NCBI GenBank assembly: GCA_017451145.1
Contig: JAFSSG010000007.1
Span: forward strand, 1-14,143
Source of the DNA: Clostridia bacterium
GTDB lineage: Bacteria; Bacillota_A; Clostridia; UBA1381
Length of the DNA stretch: 14,143 bases
Direction of reading: 5' to 3'
The translations under genes and the position numbers were made by a program. The stretch's first letter is position 1, and each line of letters starts with the position of its first letter. Below the pieces are notes generated by a model that was not told the DNA's origin, did no database searches, and worked only from the letters and a program-made list of their open reading frames with translations. This document shows positions 5,607-13,519 of this stretch, piece after piece.

Positions 5607-7799
5607 TTATATTTTTTCAAGTTTCGCCATTGACGCCATAAGCCGTTTGGTTTCTCCGCTGTCAAGTTTTACCTCTAAAAGTGCGTCCTTTTCAAAACGC
5701 TGAACAGCAGTTATTGTGCCATCGCCGAACTTTTGATGCCTCACCCGTTCTCCTGCGGAAAAATCGATTTTTGGTGCATCAAATGAGGCGGCAGATGAAA
5801 TTTTGCCGAAAATTTCGGTTTTTGCACGTTTTACCGTCTGCGGAATTTGTATGCTGTCCGAAAATCTGTCAAACGGCGACACGCCGTCCTCTTTCAAAAA
5901 CTCGTCCGGAATTTCCTGCAAAAACCGTGAATTTACCTGATGCGTCGTCTGTCCATATACGGTACGGCTCTTTGCGGCGGTGACATAAAGCTGTTTTTTC
6001 GCCCGTGTTATTGCGACATAGCAAAGACGGCGTTCCTCCTCTAAGTCCTCGCTGCTGTCCATAGACCTTACAGACGGGAAAAGTCCCTCCTCCATTCCGC
6101 TTAAGAATACATACGGGAACTCCAATCCCTTAGCCGAATGGATTGTCATTAAAACGCAGGTGTCATCGTCTTCATCATATCCGTCTATATCGGAAACGAG
6201 CGAAACATTTTCCAAAAAACCTGCTAAACTCGGTGTTTCCTCCGATTTTTCATACTCGGAAACTGCCGACAAAAACTCGCCCAGGTTATCGATTCTTGTT
6301 TTTGATTCAACCGTATTTTCAAGCGTCAATGCCGATACATATCCCGTGTCATTTAACACCTTCTCGGCAAATTCTGTAAGGGGCATTGTCTTTTCCGCCT
6401 TTTTAAGCGAAAGTATCATCGAGCAAAACTCAATCAGCCCCGAAGCCGACCGCGACAGGTCATTATATGAATTGGCATTTTTTGCAATCTCGAAAAAGCT
6501 TGTGGCAAAATCCGACGCCAAAGACGATATTTTTTCAAGAGTTGTCCTGCCTATCGAGCGTTTTGGCTCATTTACGATTCTTGCGAAGCTAAGGCTGTCA
6601 TCAGGGTTATGTATAAGCCTTAAATATGCGATAATATCCTTTATTTCCTTGCGGTCATAAAACCTCAGTCCGCCGACAACCTTATACGGAATTCCGCTAC
6701 GCATGAAAAGCTCTTCCAAAATACGCGACTGAGCGTTTGTACGGTATAAAACCGCAAAATCGGAGTATTTTTCACCCATTTTGTGCTCTTTTTCGATCTC
6801 GTTTGCTATATATACCGCCTCGTCACGCTCGTTATATCCGATATGAAGCTTTATCCTTTCGCCTCGCTCATTTTCCGTCCAGAGCGACTTGTCCTTTCTG
6901 CCTTTGTTATTATGTATGACCGCATTTGCGGCGTCTAAAATAACCGAAGTCGAACGGTAATTCTGCTCCAGCTTGATTACAGTACAATCCTTAAAGGTAT
7001 GCTCAAAATTCAAAATATTCTGAATATTTGCACCCCTGAATTTATATATACTTTGGTCATCGTCGCCCACAACGCAGATATTTTTATACTTATCCGCAAT
7101 CATACTTATAAACTTGTATTGGCAGTTGTTTGTATCCTGATATTCATCGACCATTACGTACTGAAAACGGTTTTGGTATTTTTCCAAAATTTCAGGGTTT
7201 TCCTCCAAAATTTTCACGGCAAAAAACAGGATATCGTCAAAATCTACAGCGTTATTCGCTTTTAATTTTTTCTGGTAAAGCTCATAGATTTCGCCTATTT
7301 TCGTTTTTCTGTAATCGCCGTATGCCTCTTTGTAAAAATCATTCGGCGAGAGCATGTCGTCCTTTGCTTTGGAAATTATAGACGAAACCAGACGGAAAGG
7401 ATAGTTTTTCTCGTCAATGTCAAGCTCCTTATAGCAATCCTTCATCACCGTTTTTGTGTCGGCACTGTCATAAATGACAAAGCTTTGTGAAAATCCCAAA
7501 ACTCCGATATGCGACCTTAAAATTCGTACACATGCGGAATGGAACGTGCATATCCACATATCTTTTGAAAGGTCGCCTATTATGGTGTTTACCCTGTCCT
7601 TCATCTCATTTGCCGCCTTATTTGTAAAGGTTATTGCCAAAATGTTATAAGGGTGTATATTTTTTGTTTCTATTATATATGCAATTCTGTTCACTAAAAC
7701 GGTAGTTTTTCCGCTCCCTGCACCCGCCAGGACAAGTACGGGTCCGTCAGTCTTCTGAACGGCCTGTTTTTGCATATTGTTAAGACCTGTTAAATCCAA
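5607..7799 (-). CDS. pcrA: ATP-dependent DNA helicase, UvrD/PcrA family
   Basis: This 730-residue superfamily 1A 3'-5' helicase has the usual PcrA length. Such enzymes act in nucleotide excision repair, removal of RecA filaments and conflicts with transcription. Walker A is GAGSGKT (26-32), the Walker B motif is VDEYQD with Asp218 and Glu219, motif III is VGDDDQSIYKFRGA, motif IV contains QNYRS, and motif VI is VAITRAKK. The last 50 or so residues form the Tudor-like tail starting GERVRHQKFGDG that binds RNA polymerase in PcrA. The start is TTG, supported by GGAGGA 7 bases upstream and by the family N-terminus (LNNMQKQAV just before Walker A). The stop lies just upstream of the SRP promoter. 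It is divergent from spoIVB. Confidence 0.96.
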   Translation of the reverse strand: MDLTGLNNMQKQAVQKTDGPVLVLAGAGSGKTTVLVNRIAYIIETKNIHPYNILAITFTNKAANEMKDRVNTIIGDLSKDMWICTFHSACVRILRSHIGVLGFSQSFVIYDSADTKTVMKDCYKELDIDEKNYPFRLVSSIISKAKDDMLSPNDFYKEAYGDYRKTKIGEIYELYQKKLKANNAVDFDDILFFAVKILEENPEILEKYQNRFQYVMVDEYQDTNNCQYKFISMIADKYKNICVVGDDDQSIYKFRGANIQNILNFEHTFKDCTVIKLEQNYRSTSVILDAANAVIHNNKGRKDKSLWTENERGERIKLHIGYNERDEAVYIANEIEKEHKMGEKYSDFAVLYRTNAQSRILEELFMRSGIPYKVVGGLRFYDRKEIKDIIAYLRLIHNPDDSLSFARIVNEPKRSIGRTTLEKISSLASDFATSFFEIAKNANSYNDLSRSASGLIEFCSMILSLKKAEKTMPLTEFAEKVLNDTGYVSALTLENTVESKTRIDNLGEFLSAVSEYEKSEETPSLAGFLENVSLVSDIDGYDEDDDTCVLMTIHSAKGLEFPYVFLSGMEEGLFPSVRSMDSSEDLEEERRLCYVAITRAKKQLYVTAAKSRTVYGQTTHQVNSRFLQEIPDEFLKEDGVSPFDRFSDSIQIPQTVKRAKTEIFGKISSAASFDAPKIDFSAGERVRHQKFGDGTITAVQRFEKDALLEVKLDSGETKRLMASMAKLEKI

Positions 7800-7828
7800 A
7801 ATTATTCCTCCAAATTTTTACTGATTAG

Positions 7829-7838
7829 AGTATAACAC
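7829..7838 (-). promoter_or_regulatory. extended -10 element of the pcrA promoter
   Basis: On the minus strand TGT followed by TATACT (7829-7834) forms an extended -10 about 30 bases upstream of the pcrA TTG. The sequence 17 bases further upstream (TAGAAT) is a poor -35, which is tolerable for an extended -10 promoter. A dyad, TTCAATA/TATTGAA (7884-7890 and 7901-7907), lies about 50 bases upstream. Confidence 0.4.
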
Positions 7839-7973
7839 AGTTTTAAAAAAAATTCTATAATTTTTTCAAAGTTCCCCCAAAACTTCAATATCTTTTTAAG
7901 TATTGAAAATGGCTGATTGGTTAATTTAATAGGGTAGTTTCGACTTGCGGGACGACAAATTTGAAAGGATTTG

Positions 7974-9089
7974 ATGGTTATAAAAACAAAAAAAAGTTTT
8001 AAAAAATCATTTTTATTATTGCCTTTAATATTGTTTTTAGCCATTTACAATTCGATTCCCGAAAAAATAACAATATTTGAAGGGCAAAAAGGAGCTATGC
8101 TTTTCGGAATATCCGCAAAAGCCGATAACTACGAAATCAAAAGCGTTTCCGGTCTTCCAAAATCCTATGTCATACCCTCCGGAGAAGCGATAGGCGTAAA
8201 GCTCTATACCGACGGAGTTATGGTCATAGGCTTGGGAACGGTTACAGACGATAGCGGAAAAAGCCACGAACCCGCAAAAAATGCAGGTGTTATGGTGGGC
8301 GACAGGCTTGTTGCGGTAAACGGCATTTCCGTGTCCGACACAGACGGCTTAAAACGGCTTGTAAACGCCGATAACGGACATGTCGAGCTATCGATTGTAC
8401 GTGATGAAAACGTATTCATTCTTCCCATAAACGCCATTTATTCCAAAGACACAAATTCTTATCTTTTAGGTCTTTGGGTGCGTGACAGTGCGGCAGGTAT
8501 CGGAACTATGACATTTTACAATCCCGAAAATTCCACCTTTGCCGCTGTCGGTCACGGCATTTGCGATTACGATACCAACCTGCTTATAAAAGCTGATAGC
8601 GGTTCTATCAATTTTTGCAAAATCAAAAGCGTTAAAAAAAGCGAAAACGGGGAAATCGGCGAGATTTTGGGCGAGTTTTCCGCAAAAACGGAGGGCAATA
8701 TTCTGCTGAATTCCGAAACGGGAATTTACGGCAAAACCTCCTCTCTTCCTGACATCAAGCCTGTACCCGTTGCGTCGAGATTTGAGCTTGAATCGGGATA
8801 TGCAGAGCTTTTATGCGATGTTGACGGGACAGGGCCAAGAGCCTATCAAATCGAAATTACAAGGATTTCAACATCTGCTAAACAGTATGGTAAAAGCTTT
8901 GTTTTTAAAGTGACCGATTCATCTCTTTTGGAAAAAGCGGGAGGTATCGTTCAGGGCATGAGCGGAAGTCCCATTCTGCAAAACGGAAAATTGGTCGGTG
9001 CGGTAACACACGTTTTTGTGAATGAGGCGTCAAAGGGCTACGGCATCTTCGCCGAAAATATGCTCGACCAAACTAATATTATAAAATAG
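7974..9089 (+). CDS. spoIVB: SpoIVB family sporulation serine peptidase (S55, PDZ)
   Basis: This 371-residue protein is SpoIVB. In B. subtilis it is made in the forespore, crosses into the intermembrane space and cleaves SpoIVFA, which activates SpoIVFB and hence sigma-K. One N-terminal membrane anchor (about residues 11-27) precedes a PDZ domain (about 80-150, with VMVGDRLVAVNGISV). The S55 peptidase has His194 in VGHGICD, Asp315 in FKVTD and the nucleophile Ser330 in GMSGSPI; the Asp-Ser spacing of 15 matches B. subtilis as I recall it. The ATG at 7974 follows AAGGA closely; a TTG one codon earlier is less likely. Placement directly before spo0A is the classic endospore-former arrangement. 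A clear terminator follows. I found no convincing sigma-G promoter by eye. Confidence 0.94.
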   Translation: MVIKTKKSFKKSFLLLPLILFLAIYNSIPEKITIFEGQKGAMLFGISAKADNYEIKSVSGLPKSYVIPSGEAIGVKLYTDGVMVIGLGTVTDDSGKSHEPAKNAGVMVGDRLVAVNGISVSDTDGLKRLVNADNGHVELSIVRDENVFILPINAIYSKDTNSYLLGLWVRDSAAGIGTMTFYNPENSTFAAVGHGICDYDTNLLIKADSGSINFCKIKSVKKSENGEIGEILGEFSAKTEGNILLNSETGIYGKTSSLPDIKPVPVASRFELESGYAELLCDVDGTGPRAYQIEITRISTSAKQYGKSFVFKVTDSSLLEKAGGIVQGMSGSPILQNGKLVGAVTHVFVNEASKGYGIFAENMLDQTNIIK

Positions 9090-9092
9090 GAA

Positions 9093-9125
9093 AAAGGCAC
9101 TTTCCAAAGTTTTGAAAGTGCCTTT
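9093..9125 (+). terminator. terminator after spoIVB
   Basis: A perfect 12-bp inverted repeat, AAAGGCACTTTC / GAAAGTGCCTTT (9093-9104 and 9114-9125), with a 9-base loop begins 4 bases past the spoIVB stop. It is followed by CTTATGCGGTTTTT, a delayed T-run. It separates spoIVB transcription from spo0A. Confidence 0.75.
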
Positions 9126-9138
9126 CTTATGCGGTTTT

Positions 9139-9155
9139 TGTCGCATTTTGGCGAA
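9139..9155 (+). promoter_or_regulatory. tandem 0A-box-like sites upstream of spo0A
   Basis: TGTCGCA (9139-9145) and TGGCGAA (9149-9155) resemble the Spo0A recognition box TGNCGAA, at 6 of 7 and 7 of 7 positions. They are repeated in the same orientation at a 10-bp step, the tandem arrangement bound by Spo0A dimers. They lie about 67 bases upstream of the predicted spo0A -35. Autoregulation of spo0A is known in Bacillus; here it is inference. Confidence 0.45.
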
Positions 9156-9221
9156 TTATGGATTTTACTAAAAAAAACCAAAAAAAATCTTAAATAATTT
9201 GCAAAAAAAGCAAAAAAACTA

Positions 9222-9250
9222 TTGCCATTATTGGAAAAATATGGTAGTAT
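9222..9250 (+). promoter_or_regulatory. candidate sigma-A promoter of spo0A
   Basis: TTGCCA (9222-9227, 5 of 6 matches) and TAGTAT (9245-9250, 4 of 6) are separated by 17 bases. The predicted start is near 9257, giving a leader of about 110 bases before the spo0A ATG. I saw no convincing sigma-H promoter, which Bacillus also has upstream of this gene. Confidence 0.5.
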
Positions 9251-9307
9251 TGTGGTGAAAAGGAGGTATCTTTCTACTATCTTGAAGTGATTACCCTACA
9301 ACTGAAT

Positions 9308-9348
9308 AGCATAAGTACGGAAGGTGCTTTTTTTCGTTTATAAAAGCA
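9308..9348 (+). promoter_or_regulatory. possible attenuator in the spo0A leader
   Basis: AGCAT (9308-9312) can pair with GTGCT (9324-9328, ending in a G-U pair), followed directly by a run of seven Ts, which resembles a weak intrinsic terminator. The same TGCTTTT (9325-9331) pairs perfectly with AAAAGCA (9342-9348), so the two hairpins exclude each other. This is a terminator/antiterminator-like layout, but the first stem is short and no ligand-binding domain is recognised. Confidence 0.25.
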
Positions 9349-9367
9349 TTTCTAAGGAGGAATTTTT

Positions 9368-10138
9368 ATGGAAAAAGTATCTGTACTTATTGCAGATGAC
9401 AACAAGGCGTTTGCAGACAATCTTTTTGATTATCTTAAAACGAAGGACGACATTGCAAGTGTTAACGTTGCGTATGACGGTGAAGAGGCTTACGGTATGA
9501 TTACCGAGATGAAACCTGATGTTGTGCTTTTGGACATAATTATGCCAAAGCGTGACGGCATAAGCGTTATGAACAGGATTTCAAACTCGCATCTTGCCAA
9601 AAAACCTATGACAATCGCTCTATCCGTTACGTCGAGCGAAAGAATTATGAAAGCATGTCAGGATTCAGGCTGTGAATATTTTCTTTTGAAACCGCAGACG
9701 AATGACGCAATTTACGACACAATCCGCAGTTTCGGTCAAAAGACCGGCAGGACAAGCTTTGAAGTTATTTCAAAAGATGACAAAAAGGACTATGATTTAG
9801 AAGCTTTGGTAACCGATTTTATCCACGAGTTAGGTGTTCCCGCTCACATAAAGGGTTATCAATATGTGAGAACGGCTATTATGATGGTCGTAGAGAATAT
9901 GGAGCTTTTAAACTACATAACCAAACAGCTTTATCCTGTCATTGCGAAAAAGTACAGCACCACCTCATCAAGAGTTGAACGTGCGATAAGACATTCCATA
10001 GAAGTCGCTTGGAGCAGGGGGCGTCCTGAAACGATGAACAAGATTTTCGGTTACACAATCGATACAGGCAAGGGTAAGCCTACAAATTCCGAATTCATCG
10101 CAATGGTTGCTGACCGAATCCGACTACAAATCAAATAA
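9368..10138 (+). CDS. spo0A: sporulation master regulator Spo0A (response regulator)
   Basis: This 256-residue protein is Spo0A, whose phosphorylated form commits the cell to sporulation. The receiver domain (1 to about 120) has the acidic pocket Asp10-Asp11, phospho-acceptor Asp56 in VVLLDIIMP, Ser86 at the usual Thr/Ser position and Lys108 in LLKPQ. A linker leads to the Spo0A-specific effector domain (about 142-256) starting [20 protein letters not shown], with the recognition helix near 198-215 ([16 protein letters not shown]). The length is slightly below the 267 residues of B. subtilis because of a shorter linker. The ATG is preceded by a strong AAGGAGG. It follows spoIVB but has its own promoter and terminator. 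Presence of intact Spo0A and SpoIVB supports an endospore-forming lineage. Confidence 0.98.
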   Translation: MEKVSVLIADDNKAFADNLFDYLKTKDDIASVNVAYDGEEAYGMITEMKPDVVLLDIIMPKRDGISVMNRISNSHLAKKPMTIALSVTSSERIMKACQDSGCEYFLLKPQTNDAIYDTIRSFGQKTGRTSFEVISKDDKKDYDLEALVTDFIHELGVPAHIKGYQYVRTAIMMVVENMELLNYITKQLYPVIAKKYSTTSSRVERAIRHSIEVAWSRGRPETMNKIFGYTIDTGKGKPTNSEFIAMVADRIRLQIK

Positions 10139-10173
10139 TGATTTGAAATGCTTATAAACGATTCCTTGACCGC

Positions 10174-10205
10174 AAAATCGACAAAGAAATTTGTCGATTT
10201 TTTTC
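10174..10205 (+). terminator. intrinsic terminator of spo0A
   Basis: A perfect 12-bp stem, AAAATCGACAAA / TTTGTCGATTTT, with a GAAA tetraloop is followed by more Ts (10201-10204), about 35 bases past the spo0A stop. It is a strong intrinsic terminator. The stem happens to include TGTCGAT, one base from a 0A box. Confidence 0.9.
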
Positions 10206-10268
10206 TTGCATATTTTTGCATTTTTGTGATTATTTATGCATAAAACTGTATTTTTTTTCTAATTCCTA

Positions 10269-10297
10269 TTGACATTTTTTTTTATTTATTTTACAAT
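10269..10297 (+). promoter_or_regulatory. strong sigma-A promoter of gdhA
   Basis: A perfect TTGACA (10269-10274) and TACAAT (10292-10297, 5 of 6) are separated by 17 bases in a very T-rich spacer. The predicted start near 10304 gives a leader of only about 23 bases to the gdhA ATG. High constitutive expression is expected. Confidence 0.8.
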
Positions 10298-10320
10298 ACA
10301 GTATTATAGAAAGGCAGTGA

Positions 10321-11667
<1,347 letters not shown>

Positions 11668-11678
11668 TAACTAAATTT

Positions 11679-11711
11679 AAAATCGCAGTGATTTCTCACT
11701 GCGATTTTTTT
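11679..11711 (+). terminator. intrinsic terminator of gdhA (possibly bidirectional)
   Basis: A perfect 13-bp stem, AAAATCGCAGTGA / TCACTGCGATTTT (11679-11691 and 11696-11708), with a TTTC loop is followed by a T-run. It starts 9 bases past the gdhA stop. The convergent pyridoxamine kinase gene ends at 11710, so the same hairpin probably terminates both. Confidence 0.9.
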
Positions 11712-12543
11712 ATTTAAGTCTTTTAACAAGATAGGGTATCGTCTTTTCAAACTCCACGCCGTACCAATGTCTGTCCTTATCGGGCATGGTCACCTTGATA
11801 CATTCTACAACATAGTCAGCTGCAAGTTTTAACGCGTCTTTTATTCCCATACCCTGCATAATTCCGCCGATTGCAACAGAGGAGAAAATATCGCCTGTGC
11901 CGTGGAATTTCGCGTCGATTTTATCATTGAAATAATAGAAAAATTCGTCCTTTTCGCTATCGTACATAGCCACGCCCAATTTATCGGGCTCTAAGCTTAC
12001 GCCCGTTAAAACAGGCATTTTTATACCCATATCCGCAAATTTTTTCAAAATGCCCTCAACGTATTCTTTGTCATATCCCTCTTCGATATACGGAATATCA
12101 AGCATAAATGACGCCTCGGTAATATTCGGAACTATGATATCAGCCTTTTGGCACAGCGTCAGCATATGTTTTGCGAACTCAGGCGTAAATCCCGTATAAA
12201 GCTTTCCGTTATCCGCCATCGCAGGATCAACAAAAGCAAGTGCTTTGCCCTTCTTTTTATCAATAAACGCTTTCATAAGGTCAATCTGCTCAAAAGAGCC
12301 TAAATATCCCGTATAAATTGCGTCAAACTCTATCTTTTCGCTGTCCCAATGCTCAAAAATCTTGGTTATATCCTCCGATAAATCGCGGAATGTGAAATTC
12401 TTAAATCCGCCTGTATGCGTAGATAAAACCGCCGTCGGCAGTATTGCCGCTTCGACGCCCATCGCCGAAATTATAGGTAGTGCCACCGTTAAAGAGCATT
12501 TTCCGAAACATGATATATCTTGTATCGTTACTATTCTTTTCAT
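11710..12543 (-). CDS. pyridoxamine/pyridoxal kinase (ribokinase-like fold)
   Basis: This 277-residue protein belongs to the PdxK/PdxY branch of the ribokinase superfamily, which phosphorylates B6 vitamers to feed the pyridoxal 5'-phosphate pool. The N-terminus (VTIQDISCFGKCSLT) and the PTAVLSTHTGGF segment (36-47) are typical. FVDPAMADNGKLY (104-116) and NITEA (140-144) line the ATP side, and GTGD at 215-218 supplies the catalytic Asp218 and anion hole. Members of the related ThiD family share this fold, but the STHTGG block favours the pyridoxal/pyridoxamine type. The ATG follows GAGGG. It is a lone gene with a perfect consensus promoter, convergent with gdhA. No other B6 genes are nearby. 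Confidence 0.9.
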   Translation of the reverse strand: MKRIVTIQDISCFGKCSLTVALPIISAMGVEAAILPTAVLSTHTGGFKNFTFRDLSEDITKIFEHWDSEKIEFDAIYTGYLGSFEQIDLMKAFIDKKKGKALAFVDPAMADNGKLYTGFTPEFAKHMLTLCQKADIIVPNITEASFMLDIPYIEEGYDKEYVEGILKKFADMGIKMPVLTGVSLEPDKLGVAMYDSEKDEFFYYFNDKIDAKFHGTGDIFSSVAIGGIMQGMGIKDALKLAADYVVECIKVTMPDKDRHWYGVEFEKTIPYLVKRLK

Positions 12544-12585
12544 TTTTTGTCCCTCTTTTCAATTCCCACTGATTTAGTATGCTTT

Positions 12586-12614
12586 ATTATATCACGCATA
12601 AAAAAAGCTGTCAA
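12586..12614 (-). promoter_or_regulatory. perfect-consensus sigma-A promoter of the pyridoxamine kinase gene
   Basis: On the minus strand TTGACA (12609-12614) and TATAAT (12586-12591) both match the consensus at all six positions, with a 17-base spacer. It begins right after the rpsT terminator and leaves a leader of about 36 bases before the ATG. Confidence 0.85.
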
Positions 12615-12627
12615 GCATTTTAAAATA

Positions 12628-12652
12628 AAAAGCCGTCACTAAGACGGCTTTT
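12628..12652 (-). terminator. terminator of rpsT
   Basis: A 10-bp stem, AAAAGCCGTC / GACGGCTTTT (12628-12637 and 12643-12652), with a 5-base loop lies directly after the rpsT stop. On the minus strand it continues into TTTTATTTTA, a good U-tract. It ends only 13 bases before the next promoter's -35. Confidence 0.9.
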
Positions 12653-12653
12653 A

Positions 12654-12920
12654 TTATGCGTTGATCTTCGCAAGTTTTAAAGCAAGTTGCGATTTCTTTC
12701 TCGCAGCTGTATTCTTATGAAGAATACCCTGCTTTACGCCCTTGTCGAGCTTTGATACGGCCTCATCAAACAAAGCCTTAGCCTCGTCTGCTTTATTTTC
12801 TGCAACGGCTGTCTCAAATCTTTTGATAGCTGTCTTTAACGCTGTTTTGTGCATTTGATTGATTAAAGTTTTCTTTTCAATAACCAAAACACGCTTTTTT
12901 GCCGACTTGATATTAGGCAT
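12654..12920 (-). CDS. rpsT: 30S ribosomal protein S20
   Basis: This 88-residue, Lys/Ala-rich helical protein is S20, which binds 16S rRNA near the body of the small subunit. [10 protein letters not shown] at the N-terminus, the central [13 protein letters not shown] and the C-terminal [19 protein letters not shown] are diagnostic. The ATG at 12920 is chosen over an upstream in-frame start at 12989 because GGAGGTG lies 7 bases before it, the family starts there, and the upstream extension overlaps the promoter. It is a monocistronic unit between its own promoter and terminator. Confidence 0.97.
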   Translation of the reverse strand: MPNIKSAKKRVLVIEKKTLINQMHKTALKTAIKRFETAVAENKADEAKALFDEAVSKLDKGVKQGILHKNTAARKKSQLALKLAKINA

Positions 12921-12960
12921 AATAGTCACCTCCGAGTAAATAATTACATAATACCCCGCT

Positions 12961-12989
12961 ATTCTATCACACCAAAACGAAAAAATCAA
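12961..12989 (-). promoter_or_regulatory. sigma-A promoter of rpsT
   Basis: On the minus strand TTGATT (12984-12989) and TAGAAT (12961-12966, 5 of 6 matches) are separated by 17 bases, leaving a leader of about 35 bases. It lies between the deaminase stop and rpsT in a T-rich gap. Confidence 0.65.
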
Positions 12990-13017
12990 GCACTTTTTTA
13001 TTTTTTTTTATTTTTCT

Positions 13018-13506
13018 TTAATAACCCATTTTGCCGTCAAGACTTTCGTCATTGTCGATCCATTCCTGCACCTTTATAATTCTGTACTCGTCTTTGGTGT
13101 CGCGGATAACAACAGCGTCAATTCCTGCGTTTATAACCATTCTCTTGCACATGGAACAGCAGCAGCTGCCGTTTACAATGCTCCCGTCTGACATTTCCAA
13201 GCCGACAAGATACAGTGTTGCACCTATAAGCTCATGACGTGATGCGGAAATTATAGCGTTTGCTTCTGCGTGTACGCTTCTGCACATTTCGTATCTTTCG
13301 CCACGCGGAATCTGCATTTTTTGGCGTATGCATATTCCCAAATCACTGCAATTTTTTCTGCCTCTCGGTGCTCCGACATAGCCGGTTGAAATGATTTCAT
13401 CATTCTTTACGATTATCGCACCGTAATTTCTGCGGAGACATGTGCCCCGCTCCGCTACCGTCTGTGCGATATCAAGATAATAGTTGCGTTTATCCCGTCT
13501 TTCCAT
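13018..13506 (-). CDS. dCMP deaminase / cytidine deaminase-like zinc enzyme (ComEB-like)
   Basis: This 162-residue protein has the deoxycytidylate deaminase fold; dCMP deaminases convert dCMP to dUMP for dTTP synthesis. The zinc and proton-transfer site is HAE (His79-Ala80-Glu81) with Cys117 and Cys120 in a CCCSMCKRMVINAGI block. A second region with cysteines (KNCSDLGICI, 51-60) and CRSVHAEANAI fits the dCMP subfamily, which often carries extra metal ligands. The usual Pro before the first catalytic Cys is replaced by Cys116, giving three cysteines in a row. The ATG follows AAGGAG, and that site overlaps the recO stop codon, so it is probably translated together with recO. Substrate is assigned by similarity only; ComEB of Bacillus belongs to the same family. 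Confidence 0.85.
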   Translation of the reverse strand: MERRDKRNYYLDIAQTVAERGTCLRRNYGAIIVKNDEIISTGYVGAPRGRKNCSDLGICIRQKMQIPRGERYEMCRSVHAEANAIISASRHELIGATLYLVGLEMSDGSIVNGSCCCSMCKRMVINAGIDAVVIRDTKDEYRIIKVQEWIDNDESLDGKMGY

Positions 13507-13519
13507 ATGTACCTACTCC

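Noticed and set aside
7861..7970. Possible small RNA or sigma-G promoter between pcrA and spoIVB
   Set aside because: Only a 7-bp dyad (7884-7890 / 7901-7907) and weak resemblance to sigma-G elements are visible, too little to support a call.
7802..8044. Open frame of 80 codons on the minus strand between pcrA and spoIVB
   Set aside because: It overlaps the pcrA promoter and the start of spoIVB, is AT-driven low-complexity sequence and lacks family resemblance.
10190..10201. TGTCGAT in the spo0A terminator as a 0A box
   Set aside because: It is one arm of a perfect terminator stem and its sequence is fully explained by that; no promoter is adjacent.
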